64,000 nt of DNA from Vitrella brassicaformis (lineage: Eukaryota; Sar; Vitrellaceae), in the NCBI GenBank assembly GCA_001179505.1, contig CDMY01000227.1, forward strand, positions 186,139-250,138, written 5' to 3'. The position numbers and the translations under genes are program-made. Numbering within the stretch: the stretch's first letter is position 1; each line of letters opens with the position of its first letter. Positions 32,206 through 44,186 of the stretch are shown here, piece after piece. The notes beneath the pieces were generated by a model. The model had not been told where the DNA came from. It saw nothing but the letters and a program-made list of their open reading frames with translations, and ran no database searches.

Positions 32206-35200
32206 GTGGAGGCAGCGACAGCCTCTCACAGCCACCGTGTGACCACCCTGTGGCGTCGGCGATTCGTTTCGTCAGTCCTCAGCTTGGTGCGCAGCATGTC
32301 GTACAAGATCAGCTACCCAGCGGCCGCCGGCCCGCCCAAGGTCACCCAGCACTGCAGCGCCTTCCTGTCGTCAAGATTCGGCATCCCCTGCGCGGCAGCC
32401 GAGCCAGATCCAGCATGCAGCAACGTTGCCCTCACTCTCCCAAGCGGCGAGTCGTTCCACTCGACGGACATCAATGTGGCACGATGTCTGGCGAGGGAGG
32501 CTTCGGCGGTGGCGGCAGAGGGCGGCCTGTATGGCACTGATGCACTGACAGCCAGTGCTGTAGACAGCTGGATTGACTTCAGCCGCGACAAGATTGGCTC
32601 GTCCCTGCCGCCGTCCGGTGACGTTCTGTCGCGCCTCAACGCCCACCTGTCAGAGCGCACCTTCCTTGTCGGCCATGCACTCACCATCGCCGACATTACG
32701 GCGTTCACTGCCCTCGGCGGCCCCCCCTCACCAACCTTCCTGGAGCCCTTCCCACACGTCCTGCGGTGGTGGGAGAACATATGCGTGGAGCTGCTGGGGC
32801 AGAGTGCTGCACCAGCTGTCCGCGACCCTACTGCTGCTGCCGCCAACCCCGTAAGCGGTGTGGGGGGAGAGGTGGGCAATGGCAATGGCAATGGGAACGG
32901 CAATGGCGGCGGGGAGGTCGGTGCGTCGACCAACTTCATCAAGCAGATTGTGGCGGCTGACATCGAGAAGGGCGTGCACAAGGAGGTGGTGACCCGCTTC
33001 CCGCCTGAGCCCAACGGCTTCCTGCACATCGGCCACGCCAAGAGCATCTGCCTCAATTTCGGGCTGCCCCAGGCCTTCGGCGGGCGCTGCCACCTGCGAT
33101 TCGACGACACCAATCCCACCAAGGAGGAGCAGAGGTTTGTGACACACACAAGAGCAGACCACATCACAGACAGCATAGAGGAGGAGAGCGGGTGTGGATG
33201 GATGGAGTGGGCTGCTGTGTGTGTGTGTATATGTCGGTCAGGTACATCGATGCGATAGAGGAGGACGTGCGATGGCTGGGCTTCGATTGGGGCGAGCACC
33301 TCTACCACGCCTCCGACTACTTCGAGCAGCTGTTCGAGTGGGCCGTGCTCCTCATCAAGCGCGGATACGCCTACGTGGACGACTCGACCAACGAGGAGAT
33401 GCGGGCGATGCGCGGGGACATCACCAAGCCCGGGCAGGACTCGCCATACAGGAACCGGTCGGTGGAGGAGAACCTGGACCTCTTCATGCGCATGAAGGCG
33501 GGCGAGTTCGACGAGGGCAAGTGCGTCCTGAGGGCCAAAATCGACATGGCCAGCGGCAACATGAACATGAGAGACCCGGTACGTAGATTAGGTGGGGGGC
33601 GGGTGGGGTGTGTGGGAGGGAGGGATGGAGGGAGAGAGGCAAGAACAGAACACACATGTTGAGACGCGACATACCATACAGTGTCTGTCTGCTGTGTGTG
33701 GTTGTTCGTTCACTGTATGTATCAATCAGGCGATCTACCGCATTTTGAAGCAGTCGCACCCCCGCACGGGCGACAAGTGGTGCGTCTACCCGATGTACGA
33801 CTTCGCCCACGGCCAGTCGGACAGCGTCGAGAAGATCACCCACTCCATCTGCACCCTGGAGTTCGAGCTGCACCGGCCCCTCTACGACTGGCTGCAGGAG
33901 AAGCTGGACATCTTCCGCGTCAGACAGATCGAATTCGCCAGGCTCAACATGACCTACATGATGACTTCCAAACGGTGGGAAAGAAACCGTGGACTGACTG
34001 CCCGATCATCCGTCCGTGTCAGCACACAAAGGAAGGAGCATTCTCTGTGTGTGTCTCTGTCTGGTCCATCAGGAAGCTGCTGGCGCTGGTCCAGGAGGGC
34101 CGTGTGAGTGGTTGGGATGACCCACGGATGTCCACACTGAGCGGCGTCCGGCGTCGCGGCTACCCACCGGCAGCCATCCGCAACTTCTGCGAGAAGATCG
34201 GCGTGGCCAAGCGCGACAACCTCATCCACATCGAACAGCTTGAAAACTGTGTCAGGTATGTCACAGAACACACACATAGACACACACATGGATTTCTCGA
34301 TGGCTTCTTTCTTCATTGAATTCATGTGTGTGTCGTGTCGTTGATTTGATTGCAGGGAGGAGATGCACGTGACGTGTGAGCGGCGCAACGCCGTCCTGGT
34401 GCCGCTGAAGCTGGTCATCACCAACTTCCCGGAAGGCCTCGTGGAGGAGGTGGACGCCCCAAACCACCCCGAGGACCCCGACACGGGCACCAGAAAGGTC
34501 GGTCAGCTGCCCTATATATGGATGTCATGTCGTGCACGCTCTCCCTTATCCCATCAATGTGTTTCTGTGTCTGTCGGCAGCTGTCCTTCGCGCGCGAGCT
34601 CTACATCGAGAGGGATGACTTCATGGAGCAGCCGAGTGCCAGGTTCTTCCGTCTCGCCCCCGGCCGTGAGGTCCGCCTCAAGTGCGCCTACTGGATCAAG
34701 GCCACTGACGTGATCAAAGACGGCAACACGGGCGAGATCGTGGCCGTTCACTGCACCTACGACCCGCAGACCAAGGGAGGCGAGGCGCCGCCAGACGGCC
34801 GCAAGGTCAAAGGCACGCTGCACTGGGTGTCTGCGCACGATGCCAAGAAGTGAGTGAAGTGGGCTGAGAGAGATACACACAGGGAGCAAGAGGCAAGCAA
34901 GACGGTAGGCGTGTGCGTGTGTGTGTGTATGTGTGTGTGCAGAGCTGAGTTCCGTCTGTACGACCGTCTGTTTGCGAAACCTGACCCTGAAGAGGACGTG
35001 CCTGAGGGAGGCGACTGGCGGGACAACCTCAACCCAGAATCACTCAAGGTGACGTGACCAACATAACCAGACAGACACCCACCCACCCACTCCCACACTA
35101 CACACACGTACGTCACAGAAAGAACCACCTCATTATATACTCTTCCGTCCTCTCAGGTCGTGCACGGGCTGACCGAGCCCTCCCTGGCCACCGCAAAGCC

Positions 35201-35525
35201 CGGCGACGCCTTCCAGTTCGAGCGTGTGGGTTTCTTCGCCGCCGACCCCGACACGGCCACCGCCGGCATGCCCGTGTTCAACCGGACCGTGACATTGCTG
35301 GCGGACAAGGGCATGACTGACGAGGTGGATCCCGTCAAGGAGGCCAGACGGCTGGCGCAGGAGAAGGCGGCCGCCGAGCGCCAGAGGGTCAAGGAGGAGC
35401 GAGAGCGCAAGAAGGCCGAGAAGGAGAGGAAAAAGGCACTGGCGGGAGCGGCAGCCAACGGGTCTCGGGCTGCCGACAGCAGTGGCCCGGTGAATGGAGC
35501 CAATGGGCTGGCGGGAGGGGGATAG
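32206..35525 (+). CDS. QARS: glutaminyl-tRNA synthetase with N-terminal GST-like domain
   Basis: Class I synthetase that charges tRNA-Gln with glutamine. Eight exons join in frame: 32206-33134, 33242-33578, 33730-33974, 34073-34255, 34356-34497, 34581-34849, 34943-35048 and 35157-35525. An N-terminal GST-C-like domain ([20 protein letters not shown]) and an Asn/Gly microsatellite linker precede the catalytic core. The core has [16 protein letters not shown] (HIGH loop), [45 protein letters not shown] and the KMSKR-equivalent MMTSKRKL. The anticodon-binding barrels follow ([32 protein letters not shown]). The C-terminus is a Lys/Glu/Ala helix. GlnRS rather than GluRS is indicated by [13 protein letters not shown] and GWDDPRM. 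Some motifs read like bacterial GlnRS. ATG 32206 adds 30 residues before MSYKIS (32296), which may be an organelle leader. Confidence 0.92.
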
Positions 35526-35788
35526 ATAGATATGACGTCATGGGATGTGGTGCTGTACGTGTGGTGGGTTCGTTCTATGCTTCTCTCTCCATCCTGGCTT
35601 TTCGTAAGGCGTGTCCACCTCTGTCTTGACCCAAGTGCGTGTGCTGGGGTTCAAGACAGCGGACGACGCGATTGACGATACGCCAGGACGTGGGCGTTCA
35701 CCAATGTCTGCGTGCGTGTGGCGCCCTATATATGCGAATGACCGTTTTTGCTTCAGCCAAACAACTTTTTGCTTGACAACAGAAGGGC

Positions 35789-38379
35789 TTGACTGGGTTT
35801 ACCTCCATTGTAAACAAACGTTTCTCCACAAATAGCTTTGCTTGGTGGCGGCGCACGATGGATGCCGCTTCCTCTGCTGGTGATAGGCCTCCACTTCCAT
35901 CCACAGGCATGGAGACCTCTTCCATGGACCCGTTCGCCGCCCACCCATCGCAGGAGATTGAGGACAGCTCCACACTCTCGCTCGACTCAGACGCGCATCA
36001 GGAGGCTCTCCTGATGTTCATTCACAACCAAGCACTCGAGGTGAGAAACCATGAGAGCGAGAGATCCACCCAGGCAGCGATGGATGGATGATCTTTGTGT
36101 CCGTTAATTAACGTTTGTGGGCTTGTGTGTGAAGGTGAAGGCAGTTCCTGTGGACTACTGCAGCATCCGCAACAAGCGGTTGCAGCTCTACATCGACACA
36201 AATGCTCGCGACACGGTACCGACACAGGCATGCAACAATCAATGCAGCCAGCATCACTTCGTCCTTTTGCCTGTCATGACTCATGACCCACATCTCGGTG
36301 GATGGATGGATGGCTTTGTGTGCCTGCAGGCGGTGAGCATCGTCAACGAGTTCATCACGAGTTCACATGAGTGGCGGAATGCGAAAGATGGCGAACTGCC
36401 CGTGGAGGCCGCCTGCCGCGCCGCAGAGATGCTCGACAGATTCCTCTCAATCACACCACACGTGTCACAGTGAGAGAAAGGAAGCAACCAGACCATCCTT
36501 TCGTCGATACTTGGGCGCTCATCTGTGTGTGTCGGTTTGTGTGTGTGACATGCAGGACTCATCTGTGGGGGCTGGCGGCCGCTTCACTGTGGGCTGCACT
36601 CAAGGCCGAAGGATACCACGGAGGCGGCAGGCTGCTGGCGCCACATGTCTGTCAGATGTGGAACCGGACAGTCTGTCAGATGTGGAACCAGACTGAGGAG
36701 GCGGAGCACTGGGAGGCGACCATCGACAAGGAGACCCTCTGTGCGTGCGAGTGCCATCTCTATCAGGCCCTCGAATGGGACGTCACCTCCACTCCGTGGG
36801 CAACGACGTTAGAACATGCCACAGGCAGAATGCACTTGGGTGCCGTCATATCTGCAGACACGTGTGGACGTTCGTCAACGTGCTGATGTTGGTGGAAGGA
36901 ATGTATGATGACTGGCAATACGGTCCGTATCCATCTCGCCTTTCGTCAAAGTGTCTTATCCCGCCCCCCTTTGTGTGGTGTGTGTGGGTGTGTGTCTTTG
37001 TGCATGCAGAAGAACGTGTGAGAAGTCTGGTGTTGGAGTCGCTGGCATGCTACAACATCGCTGTGCGTCGTGGATTCAGGTAAGCCTTCCCACCCTTGAG
37101 TGCAAGCAGGCATACATGGATTCACCCTTGTGCTGTCCTCTGCATGCTGTGTATGTATTGTATGTGCAGACAATCGCAGATTGCGTGTGCTGCTGTCTTC
37201 ATCACACTCAACATGGGCAGCCGACAAACATACTGGGTGAGAAGAGAAGAGCACAGATGTATACACCAACACCTGCCTGTATGTATTTCCGTGTGTGCAG
37301 CCACCGTCGTTCATGGACCTCGACGTGAGTGTCCAGGACGTCGCCAGCGCCGTCTCCGCAATGCTCACCAACCTCCGCACGCGTGTCAGCACCAACACAC
37401 ACACACACACACACACACAAATATACCAAACAACATCATGATCAGCTGCCCTCCTCGTGTGGTCAGTGTCTCCTCCACGCCAAGGGCTTCCAGCTGCACA
37501 ACGTCGAGCGCGCTCTGCATGAGATCACGGCCTCCTCGTCGCGCCACAGCATCTCTGCCTCATTCAACAGAGGCGCACTCCCCCCGCGCCCCGCCACCCC
37601 ACCGCAGCCCCAGGCTCACGGCAGATCGCAGAGGAAGAGGAAGGAGAGGAAGAACCGCGACATGTGCGGCATGTGTGGGGCGACTGAGGGTGAGTAACTG
37701 CGATGCGTGCATGTGTGTGCGTGGGAGGGAGGGATGGGTGGGATTTATTGTCTGTGCTTGCAGATATTGTGTACGGTGGGTGTGGGGGGTGCGACGCATT
37801 GTTGTGCCTCACGTGCGAGCGGCGCGCCTATCGTCGAAACAATCGTAACCATTCGCACCAACACTTCTGCTGTCGTGGGGGAGAGAAGCTTGAATGCACT
37901 CAAGTTGTTTGCCTGCCTCTTTCTGTGTGTGCAGAGTGTCCATTTTGTTCGCGTCAGCTCCCTGCTCATGTGCCATTCCCACCCCCCCCAGCCTACACAC
38001 ATGATACACCTGACCACCACCAGCAGCAGCAGCTGCACATGCATGACGACAACGCACTGCCCCCATCCTACAGCGGTTAGTCAGTCGCACAGCTGACACA
38101 CGCATCACGCCGCCTCTCTTGTCACATACTGCAGGTGACGGTGAGGGGATGGACAACGGCGAGCGGATGGAGCTGTGCGCCGCCCCGTTGAACTTCCCGT
38201 CTCTGTTCGCGGCCGGCCTGGACACTGGCTTCCATGTCGGGAGGCAGGCCGCTGACAGACACCACCCCACACCCGCCCCTCCGCCACCCAATCCCGGCAA
38301 CACACAGCAGATCGACCACATGCACATGGCTGTCCACTACCTCGACCACTACGACCATGACAAACAAATGATGGGCTGA
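35789..38379 (+). CDS. cyclin-box protein with C-terminal RING-like zinc finger
   Basis: About ten exons whose phases join. ATGs at 35789 and 35858 are possible. The N-terminal half is cyclin-like: VSIVNEFITSSHEWRNAKDG, EAACRAAEMLDRFLSI, LWGLAAASLWAALKAEGY, TLCACECHLYQALEWDV, then RSLVLESLACYNIAVRRGF and SQIACAAVFITLNMGSR, matching the two helical halves of a cyclin fold. An in-frame 8-residue duplication, (V)CQMWN(R/Q)T twice, lies at about 36650-36695. The C-terminal half, after a Pro/basic linker, has a Cys/His cluster: CGMCGA, CGGCDALLCLTC, HSHQHFCC and CPFC. The spacing is RING- or PHD-like, with the terminal CPxC typical of RING. The tail is Pro/His/Gln-rich and ends at 38379. Possibly a cyclin with ubiquitin-ligase coupling; the CDK partner is unknown. 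Confidence 0.65.
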
Positions 38380-38989
38380 GGTAGGGAGGCAGGTGGAAGG
38401 AAGGGTGCGTATCGGCAACTGTCTTGCGTGTCTATGGTGCAGGTGAGGGCCGGATGAGGCGTGCCCAGCCAAATCGAAAGACCCAAACACAGCAGACAGA
38501 CAGACAGTCCGACAGACAGACCGAGTCACCCCTGTGTGTAATGTATGCGAATGATGCATGAGATCCCGTGACATGACTTGACAGATTTTGCATGGGATGG
38601 TCAATCGCACATATGTCTCCGTGATGCTTCTTTGATGCCGTGTCTCCCCCATGTCCCCCCAATACACGTGTGTCCCTCCCCAATACACATACATGTATCT
38701 GGCTTTGCCATCATCCCCATGGTGCACCCGCACACCCAGACGCCCAGCATATGCACTCTGGTCTAGAAAGGTACTTATGGTGCACACGAAAGATGAATGT
38801 CCGAATTAACCGAAAAATGCCACACAGACCTCTCACCTAGCTATGCACCCATGGCCACCATTCAGCCCACATGTACAAAGGAAAGGAAATAAAGCATAGG
38901 TGACATGAATGACACAGCCGTGCACTCTTGCGTGTGTGGTTGTGTGGTGTACAGTCGATGTGTATCCGTGTTTCCCTCCCTCCGTCTGA
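38380..38989. other. convergent intergenic region
   Basis: Between the cyclin-like gene and the SatP-type gene. Contains CAGACAGA (about 38493-38520) and other short repeats. No coding evidence; both 3' UTRs are expected here. Confidence 0.5.
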
Positions 38990-40976
38990 TCACTCCTGCT
39001 CGAGTATCTCGGCGAACGCCACCTGCCCATGGGGCTGCGGCTGGATGCGGGCATCTGCACCCATAAACGCACACACGCAACACGTGCCCAGATAGCCAGC
39101 CCCCTTTCCTCCTTCCCCCGTCCCTCACTGACCATGTGGGGCGGTCCACCCAGCCGTGCCGCGGTCGGGAACGTGTGCGTCTGGCAGATCTTGGTCCTCC
39201 AGCAGCCGGGGAGTGAGTTTCTCCAGGAGCGCTGCGTGTCATGCACACAGCATCCCATGGAAGCAGAAGACATGAGCGAAGGGAAGGGGGGGGCCAGAGG
39301 ATTAGTCCTGCTCACCTCTAGCATCAGGGTCGAGGCGTCGCAGGGAGGCCTGGATCTGCCGCTGGATGTCCACCGATTCGGCCGCACTTACGCGGCGCAG
39401 CGTCTTGGCCTTCTCGGTGAGGGCCTCGGTGAGGCGAGTCTCGCCCGGTTCGTCGGGCTTGTATGCCTCCCTCTTGCCCTTGGGCTGCAGCCATGTGAGT
39501 CTGGCTTGGAGTGAGGCCGGCATCTGGCTCACACCTGCACATGCATAGCACGATAGCAAGGTTGGGTGGAGTCACTGCTGTGGTCTTGTCAGGCCCAGGG
39601 GGCGTGTGTCTACTGACTCAACTGACCTGGGATGAATTTGTCGGGGTAGACCTCGTGCAGCAGGAGGGCGATGGCCGTGTAGATGGCGAGACACCCTGCA
39701 AACGAGACATGCAATTGAGCGGGTGACAGGGATGAAGATGGGAAGGCATCCATGTCACCTCACCCCCCACCGACTTACCGGCCACACAGCTGAAGCCACC
39801 GGCGATCTCATAGATCTCGGCATTGTATGCTCCGGCGCACGCCAGACTCCACTAGACGCATCCATGCGCGCAAGACACACGCACGCCCAACACACATCAT
39901 AAACAAGCCTGTCTGTCTGTTCGTGTCTGGAGCCACTAACACACGTACGTAGACGACGACAAAGAAGAATGTGGCGATGCCGAGGAGGCTGCCTCTGAGG
40001 GAGCAGAGGAAAAAGGCGAACGAGACAATCAGCACCAGGATGCCCAGGGCGAAATTGGCATCCTGAATCGGCCCGTCTCCCACAGGCAACACCCTGTGTG
40101 GTAGGAGAGACAGGACAACAAAGCATGCTCAGCTTTGTTTGACTTCTGTGGAAATTTAGCTGACCCTGTGTCAAAAGCACCGAGGCCGAGAGTCAAAAAG
40201 CCGTAGAAGGAGAAGATGGTCAGGCCCAGCGTGTTGCCTTTAACAAGCTGCAGAGACACACACATACGAAACCGGAGCCTCTCCCCCTCCCTCCTTCCCT
40301 TCATACTTACCTCGCAAATGCCTGCCAGGAGCTGGCCTGGACACACAGGCAGACAGCCGTGACAGATACGGGTGCGGCACACATGTCTCATCTCATGTCT
40401 CATCTCATTACCAACTCCCGAGTGTATCAGAGTGAAGGCCCCTATGGAACCAGCCAGACACCACACAAGCGACGTACGCAGACAGGTGCCACAACTAAGT
40501 ACTTGATGTGTGTCTGTCTGTCTGTCTGGCTGTTTGTCTGTTTGTCTGTCTATCTGGATCTTTGTCTTCTCTACATACAAGCTAAGCTGTACATACCGAT
40601 GAATTGCGCGGCGTCTCCTTCGACCCAGCCGATCATCTTGAGGCTGAAGATGATGAAGGGCATCCCAAACGCTATCAGACCAAACGGCATCGGATTCGCC
40701 ACCTGAATGGATTCATCGACGGCCCATCTGATTCACCATTCCAATCCACAAACATTCAGTGTGCTGGCTCCGTACATTGAGAGCGACGGGGGCGAGGTCG
40801 GGAGCAGTCGACAGGCCCTGGCTAGACTTGTGAGCCCCACGGCGCCTCGTCGACTTGGTCGCGGCGGCTGCGAGAGACTCGAGGATAACCTGCGCCAGCA
40901 GAGTGGGGCTCGCCTCCGCGTCACCATCTTCGCCTTTGCCTGGCCCGGCAACGTCCTTCACGTCGTTCGTGGCCAT
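38990..40976 (-). CDS. GPR1/FUN34/YaaH (SatP)-family acetate/succinate transporter
   Basis: Membrane transporter related to bacterial SatP and yeast Ady2. A hydrophilic N-terminal exon (MATNDVKDVAGPGKGEDG) is followed by the family signature: ANPMPFGLIAFGMPFIIFSL (NPxPxGL motif), GWVEGDAAQFIG, QLLAGICE, LVKGNTLGLTIFSFYGFLTL, NFALGILVLIVSFAFFLCSL, LGIATFFFVVVYVRVL and CLAIYTAIALLLHEVYP. Six helices are expected and can be placed. A cytoplasmic tail (KAKTLRRVSAAES and beyond) runs over three more small exons to a stop at 38990. About ten introns are inferred. The exons containing the third and sixth helices are the shortest, and their exact borders are approximate. Probably moves acetate or a related monocarboxylate with protons; location unknown. 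Confidence 0.78.
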
Positions 40977-41209
40977 GCTTCTCCAGGGAGTCCGAAACGA
41001 CCAGCCTTGCTCCTTGGGGCCTCAAAAGTTAAAGATATACGGATTCTCTTGCTCTACACCACACGACCGACCCGCTAACGGCATCGGCAGGAGAGAAGGA
41101 TCGTCGGAGATACCGGGGATATATCGACATGATCCGATCCACAGCCAAGCACCCAGAACGCGAGAGCGAGAGATTACCGTTAGCGTCTTGGTAAGATACT
41201 TCTTCGGCA
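40977..41209. promoter_or_regulatory. 233-bp divergent intergenic region
   Basis: Shared 5' region between the SatP-type transporter and the next plus-strand gene. No GCGAGCT motif is found here, unlike several other gene starts in the window. A weak AT-rich patch occurs at 41030-41042. Confidence 0.3.
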
Positions 41210-43114
41210 ATGCGAGGCGGCGCTGACAACCCCTATCAGCGCTACACAGGCCGCAAAGGAATCCCCCCTTCCCTCTCGATTGCGAGCAGCACGAGTGACC
41301 TGGACGGCGCCATGACCGTGAGCATGACCAGACCCCATTTTGATGAGAACTCCCCCAGTACGCACGCGGGAGAGCGGACGCAGCCCCACAGGCACCGCTT
41401 CGACGTGCACATGAAGCATGAAGACCACACAAGACACCACCATCCAAACAGAGGGGTGTCGGACCCCTCGGCATTCCGGCCATGCAGCAGCCACTCGGTG
41501 ACGGGCGAGGAGACGCCGGGCCTCGCGGGCTTCCTCCCGTCACGGCAGGGCAAGTACGCGGCCACCACCCATCGGACGCTGCTGGCTGACAGCCCGATAT
41601 CGCTCCCGGCTGGGCAGACTCACGTGCCGCATGTTGACGAGGCTATGGCCAAGGGCTCTGCTGCTGGTGGTGCGATGGGCAGCTCCCTGGCTGACCGCCG
41701 GCAGCGGGCGATGCTGTCAGTGGCGATTCCTCAGCGTGCCAAAGAGGGTGAGGTAGCTGGTGCGGGAGGCAGGTCGCCATCGGGTGTGGGTGACGAGTGC
41801 GTGACGCCCATGACGGCCCCACCGCACTGTCGCACTCGCAAGGGCGGCGCCTACTCGCCGCTGCCGGGGTGGCATGAGAGCACTGGGGTGGCTAGGGATG
41901 TCTACGAGGCGGTCAAGGAACAGGTGGGTGGGTGTGTGGGTGCGTGGGCGACACATGAGAGAGAGGAGGGGACGATCGTGCGTGTTGTCTGTTGTGTGCA
42001 GGGTCCGCCGTTTCCCAAGTTCCAGTTGTTGAAGGGCCTGACCCTCGAGCAGGCGCGCTTCGCCGGCATCATCCGGCACAAGTCACGCCAGCAGCCCGTT
42101 CCCCTATCTGCCTCACCGCACCCCGTCACCAATACCACGACGACGTGCAGCTACCGCCGGAGGCACACACTCGCCACACACCACCAGCACCAGCACCAGC
42201 AGCAGGGCAGCCCGTCCATCTCGACGCCCCAGACGCCCGTCATCCTGGGTGCGGACCCCCGCAGCCCCGCCAGCCACCGCGTCAAGCTCAACCTTGAGGC
42301 GGCCCTCGGCTTCGACACGGCCAGCCCGATTGTGTCGCCAGTGGATGAGAAAGCCGAGTGGGGCAAAGACGAACCAAATGGGGCGGACAAGACCACCGCT
42401 GGCTTGCGTGCTCGTGGCGACCGGCGAGCCCACACGTCCGGGTCATTTCTGTCGCCGGGGTCAGCGGCGCAGCATGGGCATGGGCATGGGGGGTGGCGAG
42501 GGTTCAACCGGCACAGCAGCCTGCCGCTGTCGCTGCACACGGGGTCTGGGGGAGGGGCGGGGGCGGGAGGGCGATCGACCGTGTCGCCCCGTCTTTTTGC
42601 GCTGCCTGAGGGGTCGACACCGACGGATTGGGAGAGACTGCACGACGCTGCCAATGGGACTGGTGCTGCATCGGCATCGTCGTCTTCCTCCTCTTGTGTA
42701 TTGCTGGGCGCGCCCCCTCCCCCAGCCCCGCCTCCCTTCCCCATTCAGCAAGAGCCCAAGAGCGCGCCGCCCAATGTTGACGCCCACGAGCAGTGGGGCG
42801 ACCGTCGTGATGGTGTACGTGAGGAGGATGTGGTGAAATCTGCCCGTGGCAAGTCGCCCCAGATCACCCTGACCTCGCCGCTCGGACACAAGGCGGCCCT
42901 CGCACAGCCACCAGCAGCAGCAGCAGCAGCTCAGCCGTCATCTCCCATGTCTGAAGCATCTCCGGCCCCCGTTCCGCCTGCCCCGACCACTCTTCCGGCT
43001 GTGATGGTGCGGATGGGCGCTTTGCTTGATTTGTGGAAGCTCATGCAGACGGTGCAGGGGGTCAACGTAGAAGACACCCTCAGAGCCTTCGCGCCAAGCA
43101 GATATGAAGACTGA
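41210..43114 (+). CDS. largely disordered protein of unknown function
   Basis: One long reading frame with a probable intron at 41924-42001 (GTGGGT to TGCAG, 78 bp). Retaining it would keep the frame open. The protein is rich in Ser, Pro, Gly and His, with runs of Ala, Ser, Pro and Gln. Two short conserved-looking pieces flank the intron: YEAVKEQ and GPPFPKFQLLKGLTLEQARFAGII. The C-terminus has a hydrophobic helix MVRMGALLDLWKLMQTVQG. No domain is recognised. GPPFPKFQLLKG may be a docking or short helical segment. Confidence 0.65.
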   Translation: MRGGADNPYQRYTGRKGIPPSLSIASSTSDLDGAMTVSMTRPHFDENSPSTHAGERTQPHRHRFDVHMKHEDHTRHHHPNRGVSDPSAFRPCSSHSVTGEETPGLAGFLPSRQGKYAATTHRTLLADSPISLPAGQTHVPHVDEAMAKGSAAGGAMGSSLADRRQRAMLSVAIPQRAKEGEVAGAGGRSPSGVGDECVTPMTAPPHCRTRKGGAYSPLPGWHESTGVARDVYEAVKEQVGGCVGAWATHEREEGTIVRVVCCVQGPPFPKFQLLKGLTLEQARFAGIIRHKSRQQPVPLSASPHPVTNTTTTCSYRRRHTLATHHQHQHQQQGSPSISTPQTPVILGADPRSPASHRVKLNLEAALGFDTASPIVSPVDEKAEWGKDEPNGADKTTAGLRARGDRRAHTSGSFLSPGSAAQHGHGHGGWRGFNRHSSLPLSLHTGSGGGAGAGGRSTVSPRLFALPEGSTPTDWERLHDAANGTGAASASSSSSSCVLLGAPPPPAPPPFPIQQEPKSAPPNVDAHEQWGDRRDGVREEDVVKSARGKSPQITLTSPLGHKAALAQPPAAAAAAQPSSPMSEASPAPVPPAPTTLPAVMVRMGALLDLWKLMQTVQGVNVEDTLRAFAPSRYED

Positions 43115-43866
43115 TTGAGTGACCCTGACCCATGCATGGGGTGGGGACGGATGGGTGGCCGGCCACTGGAGACGATTTCTTCGTTCGGTGGTTCTTCTTT
43201 TTAATGGATGAATGGATGGATGGATGTGTGTGGATGCATGTGCGTGTGCATGGGCGTGTGAGGGAGCGACTGGGTGGGTGCCGACACACACACACAGAGA
43301 GAGAGAGAGAGAGGCGACCGACCTGTGTGTCGTGTGCACCAGCGACCAGGGTGGTGTGGGGCGGTGATGGTATGTTGTGGATGGATGCTTTCGTGGCGTT
43401 GATGCGTCCGTCTGGCCGCCACTGCCCGCCAGGACATCGGGAGGGAGGGAGGGAGGGAGGGAGGAAGAAAGGGTGGGGGAGACTTTCTCGTTGGGTTTGC
43501 ATGTCTGTCTGTCTGTCCGTCCGGCCGGCCGTCCGTGCATGTGCGTGCGTTGTGAGGACTTCTTCTTTCAATCGCGCACGCAGATTCGTGTGTCACATTG
43601 TCATGTCATATGTATGATGTGGGCGGGCAGGGACGTGCCATCCATCCTTTCTCCTTTCTCATGGCACGGCACGTGTGCGGGCTGGATGTAGGGACGCACC
43701 GGGACCATGCAAATGTCTGGTCTGTGGTCCGTTCTTGCTTCCCTGCCGCGACCGCTCTGAGACATCCATCTCTATGGGTCGGACAAGGCCCCTCTCTCGT
43801 TCTTTCTCGCTCGTCAGGGTGGTGTGACAGCTCCTTAAGAGTCTGATGAGTGGGGAGAACAGCGGC
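43115..43866. other. intergenic, repeat-rich sequence before the assembly gap
   Basis: Follows the disordered-protein gene. ATGG (43204-43225), GAGA (about 43298-43312), GGGA (43440-43464) and CTGT (43505-43518) repeats are present. No gene is supported. Confidence 0.5.
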
Positions 43867-43886
43867 GGGGGGGGGGGGGGGGGGGG
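43867..43886 (+). repeat. 20-base G homopolymer abutting the gap
   Basis: Exactly 20 G residues directly precede the run of N. Another run of exactly 20 G ends the window at 63981-64000. The identical length suggests a sequencing or assembly artefact at contig edges. Confidence 0.7.
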
Positions 43887-44186
43887 NNNNNNNNNNNNNN
43901 NNNNNNNNNNNNNNNNNNNNNNNNNNNNNNNNNNNNNNNNNNNNNNNNNNNNNNNNNNNNNNNNNNNNNNNNNNNNNNNNNNNNNNNNNNNNNNNNNNNN
44001 NNNNNNNNNNNNNNNNNNNNNNNNNNNNNNNNNNNNNNNNNNNNNNNNNNNNNNNNNNNNNNNNNNNNNNNNNNNNNNNNNNNNNNNNNNNNNNNNNNNN
44101 NNNNNNNNNNNNNNNNNNNNNNNNNNNNNNNNNNNNNNNNNNNNNNNNNNNNNNNNNNNNNNNNNNNNNNNNNNNNNNNNNNNNNN
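43887..44186. other. 300-base assembly gap
   Basis: All bases are N. The round length suggests a placeholder, so the true distance may differ. Frames drawn across it are meaningless. Confidence 0.98.

Noticed and set aside
32313-33308. 331-codon minus-strand frame over the GlnRS 5' half
   Set aside because: Shadow of a well-supported exon containing the HIGH motif; no domain in the antisense.
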